Shown here: piece after piece, positions 1-6,224 of the stretch
How the letters are laid out: each line of letters begins with the position of its first letter
How positions within the stretch are numbered: the first letter of the stretch is position 1
Source: Chlamydiota bacterium
Lineage (GTDB): Bacteria; Chlamydiota; Chlamydiia; Chlamydiales; Rhabdochlamydiaceae
Direction of reading: 5' to 3'
NCBI GenBank assembly: GCA_016866585.1
Contig: VGMB01000083.1
Coordinates: 1-6,853 of the forward strand
DNA: 6,853 nt
The notes under the pieces: model-generated
Database searches by the model: none
Told to the model about the DNA's origin: nothing
The model's input: the letters and a program-made list of their open reading frames with translations, nothing else
Program-made: the position numbers and the translations under genes

Positions 1-602
1 ATCGATAGTGCAATCATGCAGAGTAGCAAAGAGTATGTTCTTTGACTATTAATGCCTTGTAGGTTGGCTTGATCCTCATCAAAACAAACAGCTTTGAAGT
101 GTTTAAAGCGAAAAAAGGTTAAGACTGAAACTATGGCTGCAAGAATGCCAAGTGTTATTATATCCTGAAGGCTTACCCAAAGTATGTTGCCGAATAGAAA
201 ATTCATTAATTCGACATTATATCCAGGTGTAAGTGCGATGAAGATAACGCCTATAGCCATTCCTGTAGACCATAAAGCGGCTATAATAGTATCTTCTCTT
301 TCTTTAAAATTTGTTTTAACCCAGCTCATTAGCAGTGCAGAGGAGATTGCTGCAACGGCAGCTCCTTGCAAGGGTGTCAGGAAATCAATATCGTATGTAC
401 GTTTAAGCCATAAAAATATACCCATTCCTCCTAGAACAGAGTGTGCTATACTTCCGCTAATAAAAACAATCCGCTTTACGACTATAAAAGCCCCTGTGAT
501 ACCACTAGTGATTGACGCTGTGATCCCGGCAATAAGGGATAAAATAATGAAAGGGTTAGTGGTCAGAGAGTGAAAAAAATCAATAAAGCATAAAGTATTC
601 AT
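1..602 (-). CDS. znuB: Zinc/manganese-type ABC transporter permease, ABC-3 family (partial, C-terminus off the window)
   Basis: Integral membrane channel subunit of a metal-ion ABC importer, working with the ATPase and binding protein encoded just upstream. Reading leftward from the ATG at 602-600, 200 uninterrupted codons reach the window edge. ABC-3 permeases are usually about 260-290 residues, so roughly the last quarter is missing. Visible family marks are the SGSIAHSVLGGMGI segment (residues 49-62), an EDTIIAALWSTGMAIGV helix (103-118), LFGNIL (136-141) and the conserved cytosolic FDEDQANLQGI loop (174-184). Several hydrophobic helices are evident, for example 18-41, 79-94, 107-124 and 145-163. 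The start overlaps the znuC stop in an ATGA tetranucleotide, which indicates translational coupling and fixes the start. Zinc is inferred from the ZnuA ligands; the permease alone would not distinguish zinc from manganese. Confidence 0.9.
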   Translation of the reverse strand, partial: MNTLCFIDFFHSLTTNPFIILSLIAGITASITSGITGAFIVVKRIVFISGSIAHSVLGGMGIFLWLKRTYDIDFLTPLQGAAVAAISSALLMSWVKTNFKEREDTIIAALWSTGMAIGVIFIALTPGYNVELMNFLFGNILWVSLQDIITLGILAAIVSVLTFFRFKHFKAVCFDEDQANLQGINSQRTYSLLLCMIALS

Positions 603-1339
603 TTTATTTTACCAGGTTTCCCGATTGTAGTGATCGGTGTGTGATAAAGACCAAGACCAAAATGTTCACAAATTTGATTTGGAAGGGATCTATGTACTTG
701 GCGATGTACGCACAGAAGACCTTCTACCTTGTTTAGGATGGTTTGTAGGTCATGGGTTACCATTAAAATGGTCGTTTGCCCTTTTAAACTGTCCAAAATA
801 TGTAAGATTTCTTCCTCAGCTTGAGGATCAACGCTAGCGGTGGGTTCGTCTAAAAATAAAATTTTAGGGTCGTTTGCGATTGCCCTGGCTATTAATACTC
901 TTTGGGCTTGTCCACCTGATAGTGTTCCAAAGGTATGGTTGATTTTATTTTCAAGTCCTACTTGAGCAAGTGCTTCTAATGCTTTTTCGGTATACTTCTT
1001 AGGGATTTTTCCAAAAAGGTTTGTTTTGCTAAGAAATGCCATCATAACAATTTCTAGCACTGTGATAGGAAAGCGTTTATCTAATTGTTGTATCTGCGGG
1101 ACATAACCTACGTAGGGCCTTAGTTTTTCAGGTGATTTACCAAATAATTTAATCTTTCCTGAGGTGGGTTTTTCAAAACCCATTAAAAGTTTAAGTAGAG
1201 TAGTCTTACCGCCTCCATTAGGTCCAAAAATTCCAATGAAATCACCCTGTTTTACTTCAAAATTCACATTTTCTAAAACAATGTTTCTATCGTAACTATG
1301 AACTATATTTCGCACATCTATCGCAAGATTGCTAGTCAT
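599..1339 (-). CDS. znuC: Zinc/manganese-type ABC transporter ATP-binding protein
   Basis: Cytoplasmic ATPase that powers metal import through the ZnuB-like permease. The 246-residue chain has every canonical ABC motif: Walker A GPNGGGKT (39-46), a Q-loop glutamine at 82, the signature LSGGQAQR (140-147), Walker B ILFLDEP (160-166) followed by the D-loop SVD, and the switch histidine in THD (H196). The C-terminal stretch after the H-loop (CVHRQVHRSLP, then CEHFGLGLYHTP) resembles the tail of Mn/Zn-type ATPases rather than iron-siderophore ones. Its start overlaps the last 8 bases of znuA and its stop overlaps the start of znuB by 4 bases, so the three genes form one operon. No clear Shine-Dalgarno precedes the ATG, which fits coupling to znuA translation. 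Length is normal for the family and nothing looks broken. Confidence 0.93.
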   Translation of the reverse strand: MTSNLAIDVRNIVHSYDRNIVLENVNFEVKQGDFIGIFGPNGGGKTTLLKLLMGFEKPTSGKIKLFGKSPEKLRPYVGYVPQIQQLDKRFPITVLEIVMMAFLSKTNLFGKIPKKYTEKALEALAQVGLENKINHTFGTLSGGQAQRVLIARAIANDPKILFLDEPTASVDPQAEEEILHILDSLKGQTTILMVTHDLQTILNKVEGLLCVHRQVHRSLPNQICEHFGLGLYHTPITTIGKPGKIK

Positions 1340-2225
1340 GGGCTTTTGCTATTTGTTGAGATATATTTAAAAGAGTTTGTTTATACTCGCTGCTATAGGG
1401 GTCTGTATTAAATACGGGGATGTTAAGCTCATTGGCTATAGCCAAAGCTCCTTTATTGTTATGTTGCTCTTGCACAATCACAACTCGAACATTAGTGTTT
1501 TTAGCTTTTTCTAGAATTTGAGAAATATCCTTAGGTCTAGGATCTTTTCCTTCTATTTCGATAGATATTTGTTCAAGACCATAGTCTTTGCAAAAGTACC
1601 CAAAGGCTGGGTGAGATACTAGAACGGCTTGATCCTTGAAAGGGGACAATAATAAAGAAATTTCGTCATCAATTTGATCTAGTTCAGCAATGAAATCGCT
1701 TAGGTTTTTGTTAAAGAACTCCGCTTGTTCTGGGAATGTGCTGGTGAGGGCTTCTTCTATTGCAATCGCTTGTTGTTTAGCTAATCTTGGGCTCATCCAT
1801 ATATGTAGATCTTGGGACTCATGATGCTCGTGTTCGTGATGATGTCCACAGCTGCAACCTTTTACGGTTGTGTCAGCTGGAATTAGTTTGCTTAAGTCAA
1901 CTATCGTTAGAGTTTTGTGATTTTTTTTTAGTGTGGTTGTGATCTTTTTTTCAAAAGATTCGCCAATACTTATCCATACTTTAGATTCATATACTTCTTG
2001 TACTTGTCTTGGAGTTGGCTCGAATAAATGAGGATTAGATCCTTCAGGTACTAAACAAACTGTATCAACAGTATCTAGAGCAATTTTTTTTACAAAGTAT
2101 GTGTAAGGGGGGATACTCACTAGAATTTTAGGTTTTAAAGACTTACTGCTTGTATTCTGGCTGCTAGAGCACGAAAAGGTGAAAAAAGACAGAAGTACTA
2201 TTACTAAGGTGTAAATTTTTTTCAT
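1332..2225 (-). CDS. znuA: Periplasmic zinc-binding lipoprotein of ABC importer (ZnuA/cluster A-I family)
   Basis: Captures the metal ion outside the inner membrane and delivers it to the permease. The 297-residue product begins with a signal peptide (KK at 2-3, hydrophobic to about 15) ending in TFSC at 16-19, a probable but non-classical lipobox with Cys19 as the lipidated residue. Expected metal ligands are H66 (in NPHLFEP), H141 (in DLHIWMSP), H205 (in SHPAFGYF) and D275 (in NTDPYSSEY). A histidine at the third position is typical of zinc-type proteins; manganese-type PsaA/MntC proteins carry glutamate there. A metal-rich loop, CSCGHHHEHEHHE (124-136), follows the first lobe, as in many ZnuA proteins. 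EIEGKDPRPKDI (223-234) is also typical. It is first in the operon. A weak CAGG lies about 15 bases before the ATG and is the only ribosome-site candidate. Confidence 0.9.
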   Translation of the reverse strand: MKKIYTLVIVLLSFFTFSCSSSQNTSSKSLKPKILVSIPPYTYFVKKIALDTVDTVCLVPEGSNPHLFEPTPRQVQEVYESKVWISIGESFEKKITTTLKKNHKTLTIVDLSKLIPADTTVKGCSCGHHHEHEHHESQDLHIWMSPRLAKQQAIAIEEALTSTFPEQAEFFNKNLSDFIAELDQIDDEISLLLSPFKDQAVLVSHPAFGYFCKDYGLEQISIEIEGKDPRPKDISQILEKAKNTNVRVVIVQEQHNNKGALAIANELNIPVFNTDPYSSEYKQTLLNISQQIAKAHD

Positions 2226-2391
2226 ATAATCTGTATTGGACCTGAGTTAAATTTAAATTAGTTTTTTTAAGCACAAGAGAATCGAGTGTTGAATATTGGG
2301 GAAGTGCTGTGCTTTCGTAATTACGGGTTCTACTAGAATCAGTTTGTACATTTAAGAATATTACAGGTTTATTATTCATAAATCAGGGGGG
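2226..2391 (-). other. Probable 5' leader of the zinc operon
   Basis: If the promoter candidate at 2392-2421 is right, the znu transcript has an untranslated leader of about 160 bases. The stretch contains an open frame of 71 codons (ATG at 2379, running into znuA in another frame), but it has no ribosome-binding site, no recognisable family and would start almost at the 5' end of the RNA. I do not call it a gene. No riboswitch class is recognisable by eye. A weak imperfect dyad sits at 2345-2365. Confidence 0.25.
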
Positions 2392-2421
2392 ATTGTACTA
2401 AGAAATAGAATTTTAAAACAA
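2392..2421 (-). promoter_or_regulatory. Candidate sigma70-type promoter for the zinc operon
   Basis: On the minus strand, TTGTTT (2421-2416) and TACAAT (2397-2392) are separated by 18 bases. The -10 matches 5 of 6 consensus positions, the -35 only 3 of 6. It points toward znuA and is the best hexamer pair I see in the 320-base gap between znuA and the tRNA. No convincing Zur operator overlaps it. Confidence 0.3.
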
Positions 2422-2545
2422 GAGCCGATTAGTCCAGGGATTTTAGTTAAACTTATTTTTTTCGATCTAAATTTTTATCGAGGTAATGTAATTTTGTTGA
2501 TTCTTAAGAATAGATTTTGTTAGCCTTTTAGCTATAAGTTTTTAC

Positions 2546-2633
2546 GGAGGAGTGTCCGAGTGGCCGATGGAGCACGCCTGGAAAGCGTGTAAACATGATA
2601 AGTGTTTCGTGGGTTCGAATCCCACCTCCTCCG
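2546..2633 (+). tRNA. tRNA-Ser(GGA)
   Basis: The 88-base cloverleaf folds completely by eye. The acceptor stem is GGAGGAG (2546-2552) with CTCCTCC (2626-2632) and a G discriminator at 2633, as usual for serine tRNAs. The anticodon arm is CACGC-CTGGAAA-GCGTG, giving anticodon GGA, which reads UCC and UCU. A long class II variable arm (AAACA paired with TGTTT, loop TGATAAG) follows, then the T arm GTGGG-TTCGAAT-CCCAC. The 3' CCA is not encoded: the bases after the discriminator are CATT, so CCA must be added by nucleotidyltransferase. A TATAAG (2533-2538) lies 8 bases upstream as a likely -10, with no good -35. The 3' part of the gene and its flank are repeated in diverged form after the AbiE toxin gene. 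Confidence 0.96.
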
Positions 2634-2644
2634 CATTCAAATTC

Positions 2645-2682
2645 AAGAGCCTTAAGATGATAGTCTTATGGCTCTTTTTTTT
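2645..2682 (+). terminator. Rho-independent terminator of tRNA-Ser
   Basis: AAGAGCC (2645-2651) pairs with GGCTCTT (2670-2676). The inner bases TTAAGA and TCTTAT extend the stem with one T-T mismatch, and the loop is TGATAG. The stem is followed directly by a run of T to 2682. It closes the tRNA transcript 12 bases past the mature 3' end and should insulate the AbiE genes from tRNA transcription. Confidence 0.85.
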
Positions 2683-2710
2683 ATCAATTTTGCATTTTTT
2701 TTCTCGCAAA

Positions 2711-2729
2711 AATCCAATTTTTTTGGATT
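2711..2729 (+). promoter_or_regulatory. Inverted repeat 1, candidate AbiEi operator
   Basis: Perfect 7-base arms AATCCAA (2711-2717) and TTGGATT (2723-2729) are separated by TTTTT. The core TCCAA/TTGGA is shared with a second inverted repeat 53 bases downstream. Known AbiEi antitoxins repress their own operon by binding paired inverted repeats at the promoter (established for streptococcal AbiE); applying that here is an inference. It could alternatively act as a weak hairpin, as its loop is T-rich. Confidence 0.45.
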
Positions 2730-2763
2730 ATGCTACATAAAAATGGTTTTTTTCACGAAATTA

Positions 2764-2778
2764 TCCAATTTTATTGGA
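2764..2778 (+). promoter_or_regulatory. Inverted repeat 2, candidate AbiEi operator
   Basis: Arms TCCAAT (2764-2769) and ATTGGA (2773-2778) flank TTT. It shares its core with inverted repeat 1 and lies 7 bases upstream of the extended -10 element of the putative abiE promoter. A repressor bound here would cover the -35 region. Confidence 0.5.
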
Positions 2779-2784
2779 GTTTTG

Positions 2785-2793
2785 TGTTAAAAT
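2785..2793 (+). promoter_or_regulatory. Candidate extended -10 promoter of the abiE operon
   Basis: TGTTAAAAT fits an extended -10 (TGn then TAAAAT, 5 of 6 matches to TATAAT). No good -35 is present at the right spacing, which is tolerable for extended -10 promoters and for a repressed operon. Transcription would start near 2800, about 20 bases before the abiEi ATG. Confidence 0.4.
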
Positions 2794-2819
2794 AAATTTG
2801 TATATAAGAGACATGGCTA

Positions 2820-3440
2820 ATGCACCCCATTTTGAAGTTTTGTAAATTACCTTATGTGGATAACGGATCGTTGCTTCCTTTTTTAAGGGGGTATTCTAAC
2901 CCCAATGATTTTCTATCTAGGCTTGTAAAAAACGGGGAGTTGATTCGTTTAAAAAATGGTTTTTATTTGATTACAGAATTAATTGAAAATCAACCGATTC
3001 CGTATGAACAAATCGCTAATCAACTTTACGGGCCATCTTATATTAGCTTAGAGTGGGCTCTTTCTTATTACGGATTAATTCCAGAAGGGGTTTATGCCAT
3101 AACAAGTGTATCTCTTATACGATCAAAAAATTTTAAGACGCGAATTGGAGAATTTTACTATCAACAGTTATCGTTGCCGAAATTTTCTATTGGGCAGTCG
3201 CTTGGTACAAATGCGATAGGGAATTTTTTAATCGCAAGCCCTGAAAAAGCACTAGCTGATCTGGTCTATTTTAAAAGCAAGAATCTGAAAGCTGAAGAAT
3301 TGCTTGTTGATTTAGTAGAAGGAAGAAGAATCGATTTAGAAAAACTAAAAAATTTAGATAAAAGCCATCTTCTGGAAATTAAAACCGCATATAAATCACA
3401 AAGTGTAAATGCTCTAGTGGAGGTGTTAGGTCTTTTATGA
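2820..3440 (+). CDS. abiEi: AbiEi-like antitoxin and transcriptional autorepressor
   Basis: Antitoxin half of a type IV (AbiE-family) toxin-antitoxin module. In this class the antitoxin represses the operon and counteracts the toxin without a stable protein complex. The 206-residue product has an N-terminal winged-helix-like region (about 13-52, ending in GELIRLKNGFYLI). The AbiEi core follows, with SYISLEWALSYYGLIPEGVY (73-92) and the conserved SPEKALADLVY (140-150). The first helix-turn-helix region would bind the TCCAA/TTGGA inverted repeats upstream. An in-frame TAA at 2805-2807 precludes a longer protein, and AAGAG (2806-2810) gives a ribosome site 9 bases before the ATG. It overlaps abiEii by 4 bases. 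A second ATG at 2813 in another frame opens only a 10-residue reading frame. Length is usual for the family. Confidence 0.85.
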   Translation: MHPILKFCKLPYVDNGSLLPFLRGYSNPNDFLSRLVKNGELIRLKNGFYLITELIENQPIPYEQIANQLYGPSYISLEWALSYYGLIPEGVYAITSVSLIRSKNFKTRIGEFYYQQLSLPKFSIGQSLGTNAIGNFLIASPEKALADLVYFKSKNLKAEELLVDLVEGRRIDLEKLKNLDKSHLLEIKTAYKSQSVNALVEVLGLL

Positions 3441-4300
3441 AAAACTTATTTATAGATCAGCTTCTAAATCAATATGAAAATAAAATAAGTGAACAGACAA
3501 AACTTAGAGAAGTTCTGCAACAAGCTGCTTTATATGGGTTGAAACGCGTTGGCTTTTTCGAAAAGGCTGCTTTTTATGGTGGAACAGCTTTAAGAATTTT
3601 ATATGGATTAAATCGATTTAGTGAAGATCTTGATTTTACGCTGCTTGATAAAGATAAAGAGTTTGATTTTACACCTTATCTTTTGGGCATGAAGCAAGAA
3701 TTGATATCTATGGGTTTCAATCTTGAAATTGAAAAAAAGCTTAAATCTATAGATACCCTTATACAATCAGCATTTCTGAAAATGAATACGATAGAACTTC
3801 TGTTGAGTATTGGTGAGCAAGAGACTTCAAACAAATTCAATCACAATCAAAAAGTACAAATCAAACTTGAAATCGATACTGATCCTCCAACTGCATTCAA
3901 ATTTGAGGAGAAGCTTGTCATAAATCCTTCACCTTTCTACGTGCTAACACTTACGCCATCAAGTTTATTTGCAGGAAAAGTTCATGCAATTTTATGTCGC
4001 AATTGGAAGGGTAGAGTCAAAGGAAGAGATTATTTTGATTTTATCTGGTATATTACCAAAAATATCTCTCTTGATTTGAATTATTTAAACGCAGCTTTGA
4101 AGCAAAGCGGTTTCTTAAAAGATCATGAAATGCTTTCTAGAGATCTTTTGATAGAAAAGTTAAAAGAGAAATTTCATATGATTGATTGGGAATCTGCTAA
4201 AAATGACGTGAGGCCATTCATTTTGGATTCTTCAGTCTTAGATATCTGGAATCCGTTGTTTTTTTCTGATCTTGCTAATCGAATTATGATAGCTCCCTAG
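3437..4300 (+). CDS. abiEii: AbiEii/AbiGii-family nucleotidyltransferase toxin
   Basis: Toxin half of the AbiE module. Family members are DNA polymerase beta-fold nucleotidyltransferases that arrest growth and can abort phage infection; those studied use GTP or modify tRNA, but the substrate here is unknown. The 287-residue chain keeps all main motifs: GGTALR (48-53) with RFSEDLDF (60-67), which supplies catalytic aspartates D64 and D66; the KLEIDTDPP strand (143-151) with D147; LFAGKVHAILCR (177-188) with K181; and KGRVKGRDYFDF (191-202) with K195 and D198. None is disrupted, so the toxin looks active. Its ATG overlaps the abiEi TGA. GGAGG (3419-3423) and AGG (3428-3430) inside abiEi can serve as ribosome sites. 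No terminator is evident after the stop. The codons are AT-rich, like the neighbours. Confidence 0.9.
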   Translation: MKNLFIDQLLNQYENKISEQTKLREVLQQAALYGLKRVGFFEKAAFYGGTALRILYGLNRFSEDLDFTLLDKDKEFDFTPYLLGMKQELISMGFNLEIEKKLKSIDTLIQSAFLKMNTIELLLSIGEQETSNKFNHNQKVQIKLEIDTDPPTAFKFEEKLVINPSPFYVLTLTPSSLFAGKVHAILCRNWKGRVKGRDYFDFIWYITKNISLDLNYLNAALKQSGFLKDHEMLSRDLLIEKLKEKFHMIDWESAKNDVRPFILDSSVLDIWNPLFFSDLANRIMIAP

Positions 4301-4354
4301 TTTAACTGACGGATTTTTAAATAACTGCACTAGATGATCTGGGTATAGAAATAA

Positions 4355-4500
4355 GTTCGAATTCGAAGCGACCGCGACCGCATTCAAATTTAAAAGCTTT
4401 AAAATGAATGTCTAAGTGTTGTCTTATTGTTAATAATCAATAGTGTTTCTCTCGCGAAAACTTGATTTTTTTCTTTATTATTCATTAAGTCGCTACAAAA
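4355..4500 (+). repeat. Right copy of the diverged direct repeat: tRNA-Ser 3' remnant and flank
   Basis: This is the partner of 2613-2742. The order of matching landmarks is kept: GTTCGAAT (4355-4362), CCGCATTCAAATT (4378-4390, exact), 17 more bases with four transitions (4391-4407), ATCAAT (4436-4441), TCTCGC (4450-4455) and GCTACA (4492-4497). It has lost the terminator hairpin and lacks inverted repeat 1. The bases between GTTCGAAT and the core differ from the tRNA acceptor strand, so no functional tRNA can form here. ACGGA at 4309-4313 could be the worn 5' end of a former tRNA copy, but this is weak. The copy fills most of the 259-base gap between abiEii and the next gene, in which I see no coding region. 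Confidence 0.65.
4356..4381. repeat. 12-base palindrome followed by a tandem GCGACC hexamer
   Basis: TTCGAATTCGAA (4356-4367) is a perfect palindrome. It is followed at once by GCGACC repeated twice and then GC (4368-4381). The GC-rich block stands out in AT-rich DNA and occupies the place where the tRNA acceptor strand would be in the repeat copy. Function is unknown. Confidence 0.5.
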
Positions 4501-4559
4501 CCTCAATAATTCATAGGGTTGTAAAACAAAGGATCTTCTAATTTGATAAGCTCATGTTC

Positions 4560-6224
4560 CTATCTTGAATTAAGTCTAATTCGCAACTTAGCCCAGATAG
4601 CATAGAGCAGCTTGCATATAATACAAAAACCTGGTGCTTGAAGAGCAATCGCGAGTATAGCAAGGTTGGTTCGAGCGTAAAGGGCAGATAGCACATCGAT
4701 GCCGGTTAGAATATTACCATTTGCTTCAATAGCATGTATTTTTTTCATGGACTGCTCGTAAGTAAACGCATGGGTAAGTTTTTTTAGCTGCTCGTCGGAG
4801 TTTGGGCAAGCGTAAATTATTGAGCCAGTTTGCTCTTGTTTCTTTAGCTTAACCATTTCACGATAGCAGACAGGACAATTGGTATCGAAAAAAACAGTCA
4901 GGGGCGCTTTTAACAGCTCTGAATCTGTGTAAAAGTCTCTTAAAAGAATCAATTTTCGGTTAAGCAAAATTAATATCGTTATGTACAAGCCCCAGCTTAT
5001 AAATATCCAGGGATTTGCTGCCGTTGTATTCACAGTAACTGCATTTAGGCTTTGTCCAAAATGGTAGGATAATAAACCGCCACTGCCTCCAGCAAAAAAA
5101 GCAATTGCTATGTTTTTATTTAGAAAGCTAAGAGAGGCATTTAGAGTGAGAGAAAAAAGGGGATAAAGTGCTAATAGCCAAAAAGGAGGAAAGAATCCTT
5201 GCTGCGTATAGTTAAGAAGATTGGAATGTATAAATATGGTTTCTTGTAGCGAGCCAAAAATAAGAGCATAGATCGAAAGGGGAATCGAAATCAGAAAGCT
5301 TTTTTTTAGAAACTTGGCAAGGAAATAGATCTGGGCTGTGAAAATGATTAGACTTGTAAAGAAAGGGATTACAAAAGATTTTTTGGCTCCATAAAATACA
5401 AGAATAAACCATCCAGCCGCATAAAGAAGAGCATTAAAAATTGAAAATGGGATTAGAGCTGGGGTTTTTTTTGCATATTCAGAAAATTCAGGGTAATTTT
5501 TCATTTTTTCTTCAAGTGGCGCAATTCCTGAAATCATCACTATTAAATATGTTATCAAAGCTGGGCTGATAATTAAAACCCAACCCCAAGGGATGGAAAT
5601 ACACATAAACCAAACGGCCCACCACTGGATGATTTCACCGAGATAATTGGGATGGCGAGCAAAACTCCAAAGTCCTGTTTTCAGAAGCTCTTCTTTATTT
5701 GATGCATTTCGTTTAAAAACAAGTAGTTGATAGTCGCTAACAGTCTCAATAGCAAAACCGACCAACCAGAGGGGAATGGCAAATTGAAAAAAATTCATGG
5801 ATAGAGATTCAGGGTGGGTATTTATCCATAGAATAGGCAAAGAAACTATGTAGAGGATCACGCCTTGAAGAATAAACACTTGAAAAAAGATTCTTAAGGA
5901 AATATGTGTTTTCCAACTTTTTTTTAAGTTTTGGTAACGGAAATCTTCTTTGCGCTTTTGATTCTTTAAGAAAACATGGACTGCGAGGCGAATGGCCCAT
6001 ATTGTAATAAGAATATTAATAGCTAAACTAAAACTTGAGAAGGGACTAAGAATAAATGCAGTCCAAGCAATAAGCAAAAAGCCAGGGCCCCAAGTAATAT
6101 CAGCTATATCAGTCCTGTTTTTTTTCATTGAGACAACACTACAAATGGAGTTGTAGATAAAAAGAAAAATGGCTGCAATTAAAAAAATTTGTCCTGTAGA
6201 TAGTGTTAGAAGAAACGTTTCCAA
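4560..6224 (-). CDS. Fused membrane protein: DUF1295 + DUF2878 + DCC-family thiol-disulfide oxidoreductase domain
   Basis: The 554-residue product (from the TTG at 6224) joins three families. Residues about 5-260 are DUF1295, a steroid-reductase/isoprenylcysteine-methyltransferase-like membrane fold, marked by TWGPGFLLIAWTAF (44-57), the signature FARHPNYLGEIIQWW (188-202) and PLEEKMKNYPEFSEYAKKTPALIPF (236-260). Residues about 261-425 resemble DUF2878: GSLQETIFIHSNLL (324-337), PPFWLLALYPLFSLTLNASL (346-365) and GGLLSYHFGQSLNAV (382-396). Residues about 442-550 are a DCC (DUF393) domain, with FFDTNCPVC (445-453) providing the C450-x-x-C453 pair and a basic KLRIRLNSR end. Roughly eleven membrane helices precede the DCC domain. 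The TTG start has GGATAGG (6231-6237) six bases upstream and overlaps the DUF2177 gene by 19 bases; an ATG at 6314 would give 584 residues but a 109-base overlap. The substrate is unknown. Separate relatives often neighbour cyclopropane-fatty-acid-synthase-like genes, so lipid modification is a hypothesis. Confidence 0.8.
   Translation of the reverse strand: METFLLTLSTGQIFLIAAIFLFIYNSICSVVSMKKNRTDIADITWGPGFLLIAWTAFILSPFSSFSLAINILITIWAIRLAVHVFLKNQKRKEDFRYQNLKKSWKTHISLRIFFQVFILQGVILYIVSLPILWINTHPESLSMNFFQFAIPLWLVGFAIETVSDYQLLVFKRNASNKEELLKTGLWSFARHPNYLGEIIQWWAVWFMCISIPWGWVLIISPALITYLIVMISGIAPLEEKMKNYPEFSEYAKKTPALIPFSIFNALLYAAGWFILVFYGAKKSFVIPFFTSLIIFTAQIYFLAKFLKKSFLISIPLSIYALIFGSLQETIFIHSNLLNYTQQGFFPPFWLLALYPLFSLTLNASLSFLNKNIAIAFFAGGSGGLLSYHFGQSLNAVTVNTTAANPWIFISWGLYITILILLNRKLILLRDFYTDSELLKAPLTVFFDTNCPVCYREMVKLKKQEQTGSIIYACPNSDEQLKKLTHAFTYEQSMKKIHAIEANGNILTGIDVLSALYARTNLAILAIALQAPGFCIICKLLYAIWAKLRIRLNSR

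Larger units (their letters stand above)
2613..2742 (+). repeat. Left copy of a diverged direct repeat: tRNA-Ser 3' end plus its downstream flank
   Basis: This stretch runs from the T-loop of tRNA-Ser into the AbiE promoter region and has a diverged partner at about 4355-4500. Shared landmarks in the same order are GTTCGAAT (2613-2620), CCGCATTCAAATT (2631-2643, exact), a further 17 bases with four differences, all transitions (2644-2660), ATCAAT (2683-2688), TCTCGC (2702-2707) and GCTACA (2732-2737). From the 13-base core to TCTCGC the distance is 71 bases here and 72 in the other copy. The outer limits are approximate. Confidence 0.7.

Noticed and set aside
184..573. 129-codon plus-strand open frame
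   Set aside because: It lies antisense to the znuB permease, whose minus-strand frame has clear ABC-3 motifs; no ribosome site or family resemblance.
2345..2365. Imperfect dyad TGTACATTT...AATATTACA as a Zur operator
   Set aside because: Only the outer TGTA/TACA and a few inner bases match symmetrically, and it does not overlap the promoter candidate; too weak to call.
2164..2379. 71-codon minus-strand open frame upstream of and overlapping znuA
   Set aside because: No ribosome-binding site, no recognisable domain, overlaps the znuA signal peptide region in another frame, and would start nearly at the predicted RNA 5' end.
2552..2740. 62-codon plus-strand open frame
   Set aside because: It runs through the tRNA-Ser gene and its terminator, so it is a chance frame.
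2813..2845. Ten-residue reading frame overlapping the abiEi start
   Set aside because: Its ATG is only two bases from the AAGAG ribosome site, which is too close; it is more likely a chance ATG than a leader peptide.
4301..4559. Intrinsic terminator between the convergent abiEii and DUF1295 genes
   Set aside because: No GC-rich hairpin followed by a T run was found on either strand; the palindrome at 4356-4367 is not followed by T residues.
5809..6000. 63-codon minus-strand open frame, and a similar one at 5212-5412
   Set aside because: Both lie inside the DUF1295 fusion gene in other frames and have no supporting signals.
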